Source of the DNA: Gemmatimonadaceae bacterium
GTDB lineage: Bacteria > Gemmatimonadota > Gemmatimonadetes > Gemmatimonadales > Gemmatimonadaceae
NCBI GenBank assembly: GCA_020851455.1
Contig: JADZCT010000037.1
Span: 62,001-126,000, forward strand
Direction of reading: 5' to 3'
DNA: 64,000 bases
Under the pieces are notes generated by a model. The model ran no database searches and was not told the origin of the DNA. It was given only the letters and a program-made list of their open reading frames with translations. The position numbers were made by a program, and so were the translations under genes. Numbering within the stretch: position 1 is the first letter of the stretch; the number at the start of each line of letters is the position of its first letter. Below are positions 1 through 9,043 of the stretch, in pieces.

Positions 1-334
1 TCATGTCCGTCACGCCGGCGATGCGGATGACGCGGTCTTCGCCCGCTCCGGTTCCGCCCTGCCCGGTGGACAGGTGCGCCGCTCCCACCGCGCCTGCACC
101 GGACAGGTCGAACGTCCAGCGACCGAGCAACGTGCGCACGCGAAACGGAACTGCCAGTTCCGCCACGTCGGCAACGGATCCGGCGGCCTGCGGGATGGGC
201 GTCGAGAAGTGCCAGGCGCCCAGCCCGGCCGCCGCGCCCCATCCGGTTGAGGGAAGCAGCGATTCCTGCGCCCCTCCGCTGGCCGGAAGCGCCACGACGC
301 ATGCCAACGCGAGTCCCGCGCGGGCGGCGTTCAC
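1..334 (-). CDS. Exported protein of unknown function (3' end outside window)
   Basis: Not recognised. A GTG start at 334 overlaps the TGA stop of the upstream CsgG-like gene in a GTGA tetranucleotide, and 111 codons are open to the window edge. The N-terminus reads as a signal peptide: VNAARAG, then the hydrophobic LALACVVALPASGGAQE, with likely cleavage after GGA. The mature part is rich in Gly, Ala and Val with alternating polar and hydrophobic residues, which would fit a periplasmic or outer-membrane beta protein. The overlap puts it as the last visible gene of the kinase/CsgG-like operon, so a cell-envelope role is inferred. Confidence 0.6.
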   Translation of the reverse strand, partial: MNAARAGLALACVVALPASGGAQESLLPSTGWGAAAGLGAWHFSTPIPQAAGSVADVAELAVPFRVRTLLGRWTFDLSGAGAVGAAHLSTGQGGTGAGEDRVIRIAGVTDM

Positions 335-1299
335 GGCGTCACCTGGATGACGAAGATGAGCGAGAGCACGGGCGACGCCGCGAGCGGCGCGTCAATCGCC
401 TCGGGCAGCTTCGCGACAACCGGGGCGTTCACGGCCGCCGTCGCGAGGTCCAGTACGCGGGTCACGCCCGACGCGCGCTGCGATGCCGCCGGCGCACTCG
501 CGGTTGCCTGCATCCGCGCCGCCGTGAACGCCGCATCGAGCCGCGACGCCTCGTCGAATGCCGACGTTGCCCCGACTGCATCGCCGCGTGCCTCCGCCTC
601 GATACCGCGCCCGTACGCCACGAGCGCACTCAGCTTCGTCGTCTGACGCTGCTCCACCTGCGCCCGCTGCGCCGGCGTCAGCACGACGCCCATGCGCTCG
701 AAGAGGAGCAGGGCAAGCTGCTTCTCCGCTTCGAGCACGCGATCCATTGGCGCCTCGGCTGTCACCACCTCCTGCACGGTTCCCGCGATCACGTCCACGA
801 CCCGCGCCTGGAGGCGCAGCGTGCCGGGGCCAGATCTCGACGCGGTCCCGAGCAGCAAGCGGCGCGCGCCCACGAGCCGACCGACGCGCGGCGCCTGGCG
901 CGGATCGGTTACACCCTCATCCACGAGCGCAAGCTCGCGCAGCATGGCCTCCGTCCGCGTGCGCTCCACGAGCTTCAGCTCAGGCGATCGGGTAAGGTCG
1001 CCTGCAAGCAAGTCGGCAAGGCCGAACGCGAGCGGGCCTGTAAGCGTATCGCGCGAATCAACGGTGAATGGAAGAACCGCGAACGTTCGGGCAGGAATCC
1101 TGGCCGGATCCAGCGCGTTCTCCCGCGCGAGAGCGGCCTTGGCTGCCTTGTCCGCGTCTGCGATGACGGCGGCCCGGCGAACCGCAGGATTGGTAGCGCA
1201 CGCCCCCAGCGCCAATGGGGCGTACGCAACAGCAAGCAAGAGCAGCGACCGACAGGCGCACAATCGCGCAACGGCGCCTTGGATGCAGATGGCTGGCAT
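331..1299 (-). CDS. CsgG/FlgO-like lipoprotein with C-terminal TPR-like helices
   Basis: The 322-residue protein starts with a lipoprotein signal, a hydrophobic run ending in the lipobox LGAC. An FAVLPF strand follows, then GLADLLAGDLTRSPELKLVERTR and LVGARRLLLG. That pattern fits the CsgG/FlgO/LpoB-type nucleotide-independent alpha/beta domain used by envelope lipoproteins. The C-terminal third (around YGRGIEAEARGDAVGA..FDEASRLD) resembles a TPR hairpin. The ATG at 1,299 is chosen because it places the signal peptide at the N-terminus; the reading frame extends further upstream. It lies between a membrane-anchored Ser/Thr kinase and an exported protein, so it may report on or assemble an envelope structure. 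The family call is by motif only. Confidence 0.65.
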   Translation of the reverse strand: MPAICIQGAVARLCACRSLLLLAVAYAPLALGACATNPAVRRAAVIADADKAAKAALARENALDPARIPARTFAVLPFTVDSRDTLTGPLAFGLADLLAGDLTRSPELKLVERTRTEAMLRELALVDEGVTDPRQAPRVGRLVGARRLLLGTASRSGPGTLRLQARVVDVIAGTVQEVVTAEAPMDRVLEAEKQLALLLFERMGVVLTPAQRAQVEQRQTTKLSALVAYGRGIEAEARGDAVGATSAFDEASRLDAAFTAARMQATASAPAASQRASGVTRVLDLATAAVNAPVVAKLPEAIDAPLAASPVLSLIFVIQVTP

Positions 1300-1413
1300 A
1301 TGGATGGCCTGAGGTTGAGGAAGGCGGCCAACGACGGTGCACCAATATGTTGGCTCCCGGGGCCGGCGCAATGCCGATACCAGGGCCAGTGGCCCCCCGT
1401 GGCTCTCGGCGTA

Positions 1414-3324
1414 TCAGCCGGGCGGCTCGACCATCAGTCCGGCGACCCGCCACCCGGAACCGTCGGGCACCATATAGAGGCGCGCACGCAGCAGCTTCGA
1501 TCCGTCCCGGTATTGAAGGTCCAGGTCGAACTCCGTAAAGAACCCCGTGGACCACGCCTCCGGCGCGCTCGGCAGGCGGTCGAACCCGGCCGAGAAATCC
1601 GCGGCGGACTCGACGAGCCTGGCAAGGTGGGCGCGAGCGGCCTGATCCCCACCCATGGCTGGGATCTGCGCAAGCTCGCGGTAGCGTCGCTGGTTGAGCA
1701 TGGTCACGAACTCGCGGCCGACTCGCCTGGCATCCTCGCGCGACGCGGCGGGCGCAGTCGGCCCGGCAGGTAGCTCTGGCTCTGCCAACGGGCGCGCGGG
1801 GCGAGCCGCGGAAGGAGGCACCGCAGCATCGCCCGGAGATGGGGGGGCAATCGCAGCCCCGGGAATCACCGCCGCCCCTCCGGACGCCAGCGGTGCAGGC
1901 GCAACGCGCGCACCAGCCTGCACGCTCTGGCCGGCGGCGGGTGGCAAGCCGCGCGCGCCAGGGCTGCCCCGACGCGTTTCCGCGCCGGATGGCGGCGTGA
2001 CGTCCCGCGCGACCGGTGCGGAAGCTGGGGCCGGCACAGGCTCCACCGCACCGCCCGCGCCGGCCGCCGCGGAGTCGCTCCTGTGCATGAGCGCCCACGC
2101 CACCCCAAGAACGACAGCGCCCGCCGCGATACCGGCGATGACCGGCCACAGACGGCGACCGCCCCGGCTCTGCGCGGACGGATCGGGCGATCGCGCGAAC
2201 GGTTCGGACTCTCGCACGGGCTCGCTCGCGAGCCCTGGCGCCGCCGCGGAAGCCGGCCTGGCCGGCGCAGCGCGAACGCCTCGGGCGGCGATCCGAGACG
2301 CAGCCATCACCTGCGACCCGGACGCTTGCCGCACGTGGGAATACGCTGCGAGCTGAAGCGTCGTCTGCGCCTCGTCGGGCACGAGCGTGCGGAGCGCGCG
2401 CTCTACTTCGCGTAGCGACGGGAACCGCTCCGCAGGCGCCTTGGCCATCATGCGCTTGAGCACGGAGTCCACCGACTGCGGGACGTCGGAACGCATGTCC
2501 CTTACCGACGGCGGCGGGTTGTGGAGGTGCGCGCGCAGCATCTCGGCCGGTGTGCCTTCGAACGGCAGCCGACCGGCCAGGACCTCGAACGCCATCACGC
2601 CAAGCGCGTACTGGTCGGTTGCGGCCGTCACTGCGTCGGCCGACCGCTGCTCCGGGCTCATATACGCCCAGGTTCCGAACACGAGGCCGGTCGCGGTAGT
2701 GCGCGGCGTTCCCTCCCTGCGCGCAATTCCGAAATCCGACACGACAGCGCGGCCGTCGCGGTCAATGAGCACGTTGGACGGCTTCACGTCGCGGTGGATT
2801 ACCCCGCGATCGTGGGCGTGCTGAAGCCCGGCGGCTGCCTGCGCGAGGAGCATTCCCGCTACATGGACCGGGACCGTCTTCCGCTCGGCCAGCACCGCGT
2901 CGAGCCCGCGGCCGTCGACCATCTGCATCACGATCGCGTGGACGCCATCGCGCGACCGCACGGAGTGGATGGCCACCACGTGCGGGTGCTGGAGCGCGGC
3001 CACCGTGCGGGCCTCCTTGAGGAAGCGGTCGGCCATGCCGTTGTCATCCGCCACGTCCGGGAGGAGCACCTTCACGGCCACCCGCCGCTGGAGGGCCGGG
3101 TCGTAAGCTGCGTACACCGCCGCCATCCCACCCCTGCCAAGCTCGCGCTCGATGTCCAGGTCGGCGCCGAAGAGGTCGCAGACCCTGGCGCGGAGTGGAT
3201 CGTCACCGCCGGGAACCGCGGCTGACGCGCCGCACTTCGAGCAGAACGAGGTCGTTGCCGAGAGGCCAGCGCCGCAATGCCGGCACCGCCGCGTGAACTC
3301 GACCGTGGTATCCTGTTCGGCCAT
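1414..3324 (-). CDS. Zinc-ribbon, membrane-anchored Ser/Thr protein kinase
   Basis: This is a 636-residue Hanks-type kinase. A zinc ribbon comes first (Cys14, Cys17, Cys28, Cys31). The kinase domain follows at about 58-315, with the glycine loop LGRGGMAAVY, ATP-binding Lys85, catalytic Asp179 in HRD, the DFG Asp197 and an APE-like YMSPEQ. A Pro/Ala-rich juxtamembrane linker leads to one transmembrane helix (LWPVIAGIAAGAVVLGVAWAL). After a second Pro/Ala-rich linker, a compact C-terminal domain carries an EFVTMLNQRRYRELAQ helix and WSTGFFTEFDLDLQYRDGS strands, reminiscent of an NTF2-like fold. By topology the C-terminal domain is periplasmic and could sense an envelope signal. It sits 47 nt after a small gene and 114 nt before the CsgG-like gene. 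Confidence 0.93.
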   Translation of the reverse strand: MAEQDTTVEFTRRCRHCGAGLSATTSFCSKCGASAAVPGGDDPLRARVCDLFGADLDIERELGRGGMAAVYAAYDPALQRRVAVKVLLPDVADDNGMADRFLKEARTVAALQHPHVVAIHSVRSRDGVHAIVMQMVDGRGLDAVLAERKTVPVHVAGMLLAQAAAGLQHAHDRGVIHRDVKPSNVLIDRDGRAVVSDFGIARREGTPRTTATGLVFGTWAYMSPEQRSADAVTAATDQYALGVMAFEVLAGRLPFEGTPAEMLRAHLHNPPPSVRDMRSDVPQSVDSVLKRMMAKAPAERFPSLREVERALRTLVPDEAQTTLQLAAYSHVRQASGSQVMAASRIAARGVRAAPARPASAAAPGLASEPVRESEPFARSPDPSAQSRGGRRLWPVIAGIAAGAVVLGVAWALMHRSDSAAAGAGGAVEPVPAPASAPVARDVTPPSGAETRRGSPGARGLPPAAGQSVQAGARVAPAPLASGGAAVIPGAAIAPPSPGDAAVPPSAARPARPLAEPELPAGPTAPAASREDARRVGREFVTMLNQRRYRELAQIPAMGGDQAARAHLARLVESAADFSAGFDRLPSAPEAWSTGFFTEFDLDLQYRDGSKLLRARLYMVPDGSGWRVAGLMVEPPG

Positions 3325-3371
3325 CGCCTACGGTTGCCTCAGCACCGTACGCCGCCCGCGCAACGCCGGCC

Positions 3372-3803
3372 TCAAGGCTGCGAGATGCGCTTCACCGCCT
3401 CACGCGCACTCTCGCGCTGGCCCCACGTCGGAAGCAGGTCACGCATCGCCGGAATGCACCTGCCCGCGGGATCGGCCGTTTGTGGCGGACCCACTGGCAG
3501 CCACGCCATCACGCACCGCACCACCGCCTCGCCCTCCTCGCGCGTCCACCCGGCGGCGGCGCCGGCAACCATTGGCGCGGCGACTGAAGGCCTCGGCGAC
3601 ACCGCCACCCCCGGTCCGGGCGTTGCCGGCCGCGCGGCCCCGTGGGCCGCCGCGAGCGCGGCACGGGCATCCTTGACGAGAATCTCGCGCCGCGCCTTCG
3701 CCGTCGGCTGCGTGACCTCACCGCGGTACAACGCATGCACGCCGGCTTCAACTTCCTTCACCAGCTTGTCGAGTATCCCGTCCAGGTCCTGGATGTCCGC
3801 CAT
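3372..3803 (-). CDS. Small protein of unknown function
   Basis: Not recognised. The 143-residue product begins MADIQDLDGILDKLVKEVEAG and continues as amphipathic helix to about residue 55. A Pro/Ala-rich linker (AARPATPGPGVAVSPRPSVAAP) follows, then a second segment with two cysteines (VVRCVMAWLPVG, AGRCIPAMRDLLPTWG). There is no signal peptide or membrane segment. It is the first gene of the apparent kinase operon and is transcribed divergently from the peroxiredoxin, 69 nt away. Codon use and the compact operon fit support it being real. Confidence 0.6.
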   Translation of the reverse strand: MADIQDLDGILDKLVKEVEAGVHALYRGEVTQPTAKARREILVKDARAALAAAHGAARPATPGPGVAVSPRPSVAAPMVAGAAAGWTREEGEAVVRCVMAWLPVGPPQTADPAGRCIPAMRDLLPTWGQRESAREAVKRISQP

Positions 3804-3872
3804 ACACGGTCTCCGTGAGCGGTGAAGCGATGAAAGTTGCGTTCCACGCCGCCGGATGCAAAGTTCCCATTC

Positions 3873-4466
3873 ATGATGCCAGGCGTTCCCGGATCCCTCC
3901 AGCGCCCGTGGATGTTGCTGCTGGCCGCGGCGGCGATCACCGCGCCTGCAGCCCTGCGGCCGCAGGCGCACGCAGGCGCCCAGGGCCCTGCTGTGGGCGA
4001 CGCGGCGCCCGGTTTCGCCCTTCCCGGGAGCACCAGGGACGGCAAACTCCCCAAGCCCGTTCACCTCTCGGATTTCAAGGGCCAGGTGGTGGTGCTCGCT
4101 TTCTTCCCGAAAGCGCGCACCGGTGGCTGAACTGCCCAGATGAACGCGTACCGTGACCAGTACGCGCAGACATTCAGCGGCGGCAGGGGCGTGACGATCC
4201 TCGCGATCAGCGCGGACCCGGATACTACTCAGGCCAACTGGGCACGCGAGGCGGGCTACCCGATGACGTTCGTGAGCGACACGGCGAAGGTGGCGGGCCG
4301 CGCGTACGCGGTGCTTCCCGCCGGCGGCTCCGTGTTCCAGAGGGTCGTCTTCGTCGTCGGAAAGGACGGTCGCGTCGCGCACGTGATGCGGCCATTCCGC
4401 GAACTCGTCCAGGACTCGTACGACGAACTCGCCGATGCGGTAAGGAAGGCGGCTGGCGCCAGGTAG
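3873..4466 (+). CDS. Secreted AhpC/TSA-type peroxiredoxin, probable selenoprotein (in-frame UGA at the peroxidatic position)
   Basis: Two open segments in one frame are separated only by TGA at 4,128-4,130. Read through, they give a 197-residue thioredoxin-fold peroxiredoxin: AVGDAAPGFALPGS, LSDFKGQVVVLAFFPKARTGG-U-TAQM, ILAISADPDTTQANWAREAG, FVSDTAKVAGRAYAV. The TGA falls exactly on the catalytic residue of the PxxxTxxC signature (P-K-A-R-T-G-G-U), residue 86. No cysteine remains in the mature protein, so it would be a 1-Sec enzyme. ATG 3,873 (or 3,876) gives a signal peptide ending near AHAGA, implying export. Peroxiredoxins are an established bacterial selenoprotein family. The alternative is a nonsense mutation of TGC, which would have to fall precisely on the catalytic codon and upstream of a SECIS-like hairpin. 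No sel gene lies in the window. Confidence 0.8.
4145..4166 (+). promoter_or_regulatory. Candidate bacterial SECIS hairpin
   Basis: A perfect 7-bp stem (CGCGTAC at 4,145-4,151 with GTACGCG at 4,160-4,166) encloses the 8-nt loop CGTGACCA. It begins 15 nt after the in-frame TGA, and the loop starts 22 nt after it. The known bacterial SECIS pattern is a hairpin just downstream of UGA, with an apical loop roughly 16-37 nt away and a G among its first two loop bases. All three conditions hold. It would recruit SelB with Sec-tRNA. It is a small hairpin in GC-rich coding DNA, so it could be fortuitous taken alone. Confidence 0.6.
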
Positions 4467-4532
4467 CGCGCGGCGGACGGCGGCCACGCCGCCACTTCAA
4501 TCCGCGCCGGCACGCTGCGAGTTTTATCCGTC

Positions 4533-5444
4533 ATGACCCAGCGCGCTTCTGTCATGGTCGGGCTCGTGCAGGACGGCGTCGGGGCCGATCCGATCCGGAC
4601 ACTCGCGGCCACCGTCGTGCGGATCCGCGAGGCGGCGTCCGCCGGCGCACAGGTCATCTGCCTGAAGGAGCTCTTCAACTCGCCCTACTTCTGTAAGGCG
4701 CTCCGGCAGACGTACTTCGACTACGCCGAACCGATCCCCGGCCCAACCACCGAGTCGCTCCGCGCGCTCGCCGCCGAGCTCGAAGTCGTGCTCGTGATCC
4801 CCGTCTACGAGCGCGAAGCGCCCGGCGTATACCGAAACTCGGCGGTCGTGATTGACGCCGACGGCCGGCAGCTCGGCACGTACCGCAAGATGCACATCCC
4901 GCACGACCCGCTCTACGAGGAGAAGTATTACTTTGCCCCGGGCGACGCACTGCCCGCCGCCGACGGCGTCGCTGGCGGATTCAAGGCGTGGCGCACGCGG
5001 TACGGCACGATCGGCGTGCTCATATGCTGGGACCAGTGGTATCCCGAAGCGGCGCGAATCACCGCCCTGCTGGGCGCCGATATTCTCCTGTACCCCACGG
5101 CCATCGGCTGGCACCCCAAGGAGAAGGACGAGTGGGGCGCATCGCAAGTTGACGCGTGGCAGACCGCCCAGCGTGCCCATGCAATCGCGAACGGCGTGTT
5201 CGTAGCGGCCGTGAATCGCGTTGGCTTCGAGCCGGAGCCGGGGACGGATGGAATCGAGTTCTTTGGCCATTCGTTCGTTGCCGATCCGTTCGGGCGCATC
5301 GTCGTCGAGGGCGGAACGGAGCCGGCCGTACTGCTGGCCGCGTGCAACCTGGGCCTCGTGGAAGAGGCGCGGCGCAACTGGCCGTTCCTGCGCGACCGCC
5401 GCATTGACGCCTACGCGCCAATTCTGAACCGGTGGATCGGGTGA
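4533..5444 (+). CDS. aguB: N-carbamoylputrescine amidase
   Basis: A nitrilase-superfamily enzyme of 303 residues that hydrolyses N-carbamoylputrescine to putrescine, CO2 and ammonia. The catalytic triad is visible: Glu46 (CLKELF), Lys119 (YRKMHIPHDP) and Cys165 (VLICWDQWYPEAAR). Family signatures LYPTAIGWHPKEKDEWG and FFGHSFVADPFG are characteristic of AguB rather than generic nitrilases. Length is normal for the family. Its stop overlaps the GTG start of the agmatine deiminase by 4 nt, so the two consecutive steps of the agmatine route are translationally coupled. The product is cytosolic. Confidence 0.95.
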   Translation: MTQRASVMVGLVQDGVGADPIRTLAATVVRIREAASAGAQVICLKELFNSPYFCKALRQTYFDYAEPIPGPTTESLRALAAELEVVLVIPVYEREAPGVYRNSAVVIDADGRQLGTYRKMHIPHDPLYEEKYYFAPGDALPAADGVAGGFKAWRTRYGTIGVLICWDQWYPEAARITALLGADILLYPTAIGWHPKEKDEWGASQVDAWQTAQRAHAIANGVFVAAVNRVGFEPEPGTDGIEFFGHSFVADPFGRIVVEGGTEPAVLLAACNLGLVEEARRNWPFLRDRRIDAYAPILNRWIG

Positions 5445-6565
5445 GCCCGCGGCCGGCGAAGCCGGGCCGGAAGCGACGCGGCGCATCGCGCGCCGCCATC
5501 GCGCCACAGCATCCCGTCGGCGCCGTAAGATGGCCCGCCGAATGGGAGCCCCACGACGCCACATGGATCGCCTGGCCACACCACGAGCCGGACTGGCCGG
5601 GGAAGTTCGGGCCCATTCCGTGGGTCTACGCCGAGATCGCAAGGGTTCTCTCGCGGCATGAACGCGTGGAGATTCTCTGCCAGTCAACGTCCGTGCGCTC
5701 CCAGGCCCGCCGCATCCTGGACGCGCACGGCGTCCCGCGCCGGCGGACACGGCTCCATCGGTGCCCCACCGACCGCGTCTGGTTGCGCGACTCGGCGCCC
5801 ACCGGCATCCACGACGCCACCGGAGCGGTGCAATGGGTGGATTGGGGATTCACCGGGTGGGCCAAGTACCGGAACCACTCGCGCGATGCCAGGGTCGGCG
5901 CATTCGTCGCGCGCGCCTCCGGCCTCGGCCGCCGGACCCCGCTGCGCCACGACACCGGGAGCCACGCCGTGCTCGAAGGCGGCGGAATCGAGACCGATGG
6001 CCGCGGCACCATGCTCGTCACCGAGGAGTGGCTGCTCTCGCGGAAGCAGGTGCGAAACCGTGGCTTCGGGCGTGACGACTACGAGCGGCTGTTCGCGGCG
6101 CACCTCGGGATCCGCAGGACCATCTGGCTCGGCGAGGGGTGCGTTGGCGATGACACGCACGGGCACATTGACGACATCGCGCGCTTCGCCGCCCCGGGCC
6201 TCGTGCTGCTCGCGCACGAGCGCGACACGGCCGACCCGAACCACCGGCGGTCCGTCGAGAACCTGCGTCGTCTCCGTCTCGCCCGCGACGCGCACGGCCA
6301 CGGACTCGCGATCTGGACGCTGCCGTTCCCGCGTGCGGTCACCATGAATGGCCAGAGGCTCCCTGCTAGCTACGCGAACTTCTACGTCGCCAACGGTGTC
6401 GTGATAGTCCCGACCTTCAACGACCCCGCCGACCGTGAAGCGCTCGAGACGATCGCCCGGGCCTTCCCGCGACGCGAGGTGGTTGGAATCCATGCCGTTG
6501 ACCTCGTCTGGGGCCTCGGCACTCTGCACTGCCTTACCCAGCAGCAGCCGGCGGCCCGCCGGTGA
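5441..6565 (+). CDS. aguA: Agmatine deiminase
   Basis: A Porphyromonas-type peptidyl-arginine deiminase superfamily member of 374 residues, converting agmatine to N-carbamoylputrescine and ammonia. Motifs: [22 protein letters not shown] near the N-terminus, [28 protein letters not shown], and the C-terminal catalytic cysteine in [17 protein letters not shown] 5,441 gives a GTGA overlap with aguB; a GTG at 5,432 is also possible. The Arg/Lys-rich first ~20 residues are extra to the domain. With aguB it forms the bacterial agmatine-to-putrescine pathway. No arginine decarboxylase is in the window. Confidence 0.94.
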   Translation: MSPRPAKPGRKRRGASRAAIAPQHPVGAVRWPAEWEPHDATWIAWPHHEPDWPGKFGPIPWVYAEIARVLSRHERVEILCQSTSVRSQARRILDAHGVPRRRTRLHRCPTDRVWLRDSAPTGIHDATGAVQWVDWGFTGWAKYRNHSRDARVGAFVARASGLGRRTPLRHDTGSHAVLEGGGIETDGRGTMLVTEEWLLSRKQVRNRGFGRDDYERLFAAHLGIRRTIWLGEGCVGDDTHGHIDDIARFAAPGLVLLAHERDTADPNHRRSVENLRRLRLARDAHGHGLAIWTLPFPRAVTMNGQRLPASYANFYVANGVVIVPTFNDPADREALETIARAFPRREVVGIHAVDLVWGLGTLHCLTQQQPAARR

Positions 6566-6623
6566 CACCCGGTCCGGCAGCCGCCCGGTTCCGCTCGGGT
6601 GCGGGCCGAGGCACATTCACCCC

Positions 6624-8333
6624 GTGACCATCCGCGACTGGACCACCTCGATCCGGGGCCGAATGCTCCTGGGCTTCGGTGCCATGATCCTCCTGCTCAT
6701 CCTGGCGGGGATCACGGGCCGCGCGTCGCTGACGTCCGTCGGCGACCAGATTGCCGCATCGCTCGCGGGCACGCGGAAGGAAGCGCAACTCACGTCTCGC
6801 CTCGCGTCGAGCGTGGCGCAGGCGCTTGCCGCCGGCTCACGCTACACCTCGCGGCGCGAGCCCGCCGTGCGCGACGCCTACGTGCGCGCCATGGAAGTCG
6901 CGCGCGCGGCGCAGAAGGAACTCACGACGCTGGACGGAATGACCGCGGACGACCTCAAGCGGCTCGTCGCGATTGACCGCCAGCTTGGCGCCGTTGATTC
7001 CCTCGTCTCCGGCGCCCACCGCATGGCCGACGCGCGGCGGCAGGACGAAGCCCAGCGGAAGGCCGATTCGGCCGCGGTCGTGGAAGCGGATCTGATCGCG
7101 AACGTGCAGACTCTGGGGCAGACCCGCGCCATCCTCATGGAGGCCACCTCGCGCGCGCTGCGGGAGCACACGGAAGACCGTGGCAACCAGCTGGTCATCG
7201 TCATCGTCGCGGCCATCACGCTCGGCGCGTTCGCGGTCCTGACCACGGTCAAGTCCATCGGCGAGCCCCTTGGCCACCTCGTGGCGCACGCCCGCGCGCT
7301 CGCGGACGGGCACCTCGACACGCGCACCGACGAAGACATGCCCCGCGAGTTCCGCGAGCTTGCCGACGCCATGAACACCACGGCGGCTTCGCTGTCGCGC
7401 GTCGCGGGCGTCGCGGCGGAGACCGCCGACGGCGTATCGGAATCTGCGCACCAGCTGTCGTCGGCGGCCGAGCAGATCTCGGTCGCGGCAAGCCAGACGG
7501 CCTCGGCGATGACCGACGTCACCGACGGAGCGGAGAAGCAGGTCGCCGCGCTCCAGGGCGTTGACGAGACGCTGGCCCGCATGAAGGTGCGCGCCGGCGG
7601 AATGCGCACCGGCGCCGCAGAGGTCCGCGCGCTTGCCGAGGAGATCGAGCGATCCGCCGAGGCAAAGCGTGAGGAGATCGGGCGCGGCGTAGGCTTGCTC
7701 GGTGAGATCCGTGGGACGGTCGAGCACGCAGCCGGCGAAGTGAACGAGCTGAACGCGACAATGGAGAGCATCAACCGGTTCGTCACGGTTGTGGGGCGGA
7801 TCGCCGAGCAGACCAACCTCCTCGCGCTCAACGCCGCGATCGAGGCGGCCAGGGCCGGGTCCGCTGGCCGCGGGTTTGCCGTCGTTGCCGACGAGGTGCG
7901 CAAGCTCGCAGAGCAGGCGCGCGAGGCCGCGCAGGACGTGGTCCAGCTCACGACCGTCGTCAGCGCACGCGTGGCGAGCACCACGGACGCCATGCGGGCC
8001 GGCACGGCGCGCGTGAGCGAGATCGAGCGGATCACGTCGGACATTGACGCCGCGCTTGCGGCGATCACCAAGGCCGCCGGGCGCACGCGCACGGCGGCGG
8101 CAGCGGTAACCGTCTCCGCGAACGACAACGTGAACGCCGTCGAGACCGCATCCACGCTGGTGACCGAGGCCGCGCGCACCGCCGAGGGCCATGCGGCAGC
8201 GGCTGAGCAGGTGGGCGCCTCGACGGAAGAGCAGAGCGCGGCCTGCGAAGAGATGAGCGCGGCGTCTGCGGCACTGCTCGAGGGCGCCGGTCGCCTCAAG
8301 GCCATCGTCGCTGGACTCCGGTCGGGATCGTGA
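6624..8333 (+). CDS. Methyl-accepting chemotaxis protein
   Basis: A 569-residue transmembrane chemoreceptor. A short basic start ([13 protein letters not shown]) leads into TM1 ([19 protein letters not shown]). A helical periplasmic ligand domain of about 160 residues follows, then TM2 ([20 protein letters not shown]), a HAMP domain and a long cytoplasmic coiled coil. The signalling hairpin tip is [18 protein letters not shown] with [19 protein letters not shown] 6,624 was chosen because it sits directly before TM1. No CheA or CheW lies nearby. It follows aguA by 58 nt and shares a GTGA overlap with queC, so it may only be co-transcribed. A link to polyamine sensing is unproven. Confidence 0.93.
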   Translation: MTIRDWTTSIRGRMLLGFGAMILLLILAGITGRASLTSVGDQIAASLAGTRKEAQLTSRLASSVAQALAAGSRYTSRREPAVRDAYVRAMEVARAAQKELTTLDGMTADDLKRLVAIDRQLGAVDSLVSGAHRMADARRQDEAQRKADSAAVVEADLIANVQTLGQTRAILMEATSRALREHTEDRGNQLVIVIVAAITLGAFAVLTTVKSIGEPLGHLVAHARALADGHLDTRTDEDMPREFRELADAMNTTAASLSRVAGVAAETADGVSESAHQLSSAAEQISVAASQTASAMTDVTDGAEKQVAALQGVDETLARMKVRAGGMRTGAAEVRALAEEIERSAEAKREEIGRGVGLLGEIRGTVEHAAGEVNELNATMESINRFVTVVGRIAEQTNLLALNAAIEAARAGSAGRGFAVVADEVRKLAEQAREAAQDVVQLTTVVSARVASTTDAMRAGTARVSEIERITSDIDAALAAITKAAGRTRTAAAAVTVSANDNVNAVETASTLVTEAARTAEGHAAAAEQVGASTEEQSAACEEMSAASAALLEGAGRLKAIVAGLRSGS

Positions 8334-9043
8334 CGCCTGCGGCGCCGGCCGGCGGGCGTCCGGCCGTGATCCTCTTCAGCGGCGGGCTCGACTCGGCGAC
8401 GGTCCTGGCGCTTGCCCTCGGCGAGGGATGGAAAGTGCACGCGCTCACCTTCAGCTACGGACAGCGCCACACGGTGGAAGTGGAGCGCGCGAGAGACATG
8501 ATCGCGCGCCACCCCGTGGCACGCCACGCAGTAGCGGATATTGACCTGAGGATCTTCGGGAGGTCGGCGCTCACCAGCGATGAAATCCCCGTGCCGGCCG
8601 CGCGACCTGCGGGCGAAATCGCCGCCGGCGCGCCCTCGACGTATGTCCCCGCGCGCAACACGATCTTCCTCTCGTACGCGCTCGCGTGGGCCGAGGTCAT
8701 CGGCGCGCGCGACCTGTTCATTGGCGTCAACGCGCTCGACTACAGCGGCTACCCCGACTGCAGGCCCGAGTTCATCGCAGCGTTCGAGGCGCTCGCGAAC
8801 GTCGCCACCCGCGCTGGTGCCGAGGAGCGCGCGCGGTTCACCGTGCACGCGCCGCTCATCGGCATGCGCAAGCACGAGATCATCGCGCTGGGGATGTCGC
8901 TGGGCGTGGACTACGGCGCCACGACGAGCTGCTACGATCCCGATACCCATGGCCGCGCCTGCGGGCGCTGCGAGGCATGCGGGCTGCGGCGGGAAGGGTT
9001 CCGCCTCGCAGGCGTCGCCGATCCCACGACGTACCGGCCCTGA
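8330..9043 (+). CDS. queC: 7-cyano-7-deazaguanine (preQ0) synthase
   Basis: A 237-residue adenylate-forming enzyme that makes preQ0 from 7-carboxy-7-deazaguanine and ammonia with ATP. The PP-loop [14 protein letters not shown] is near residue 17. Family motifs [26 protein letters not shown] and [17 protein letters not shown] are present. The C-terminal zinc site is [25 protein letters not shown] 8,330 overlaps the upstream stop (GTGA). queE follows with a 1-nt overlap. The product feeds queuosine tRNA modification or 7-deazaguanine DNA modification; no queD, queF or dpd genes are seen here. Confidence 0.96.
   Translation: MTPAAPAGGRPAVILFSGGLDSATVLALALGEGWKVHALTFSYGQRHTVEVERARDMIARHPVARHAVADIDLRIFGRSALTSDEIPVPAARPAGEIAAGAPSTYVPARNTIFLSYALAWAEVIGARDLFIGVNALDYSGYPDCRPEFIAAFEALANVATRAGAEERARFTVHAPLIGMRKHEIIALGMSLGVDYGATTSCYDPDTHGRACGRCEACGLRREGFRLAGVADPTTYRP

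Noticed and set aside
247-1773. Long plus-strand open frame opposite the CsgG-like and kinase genes
   Set aside because: Arg-rich composition with no domain, antisense to two genes with clear motifs; typical shadow of high-GC coding DNA.
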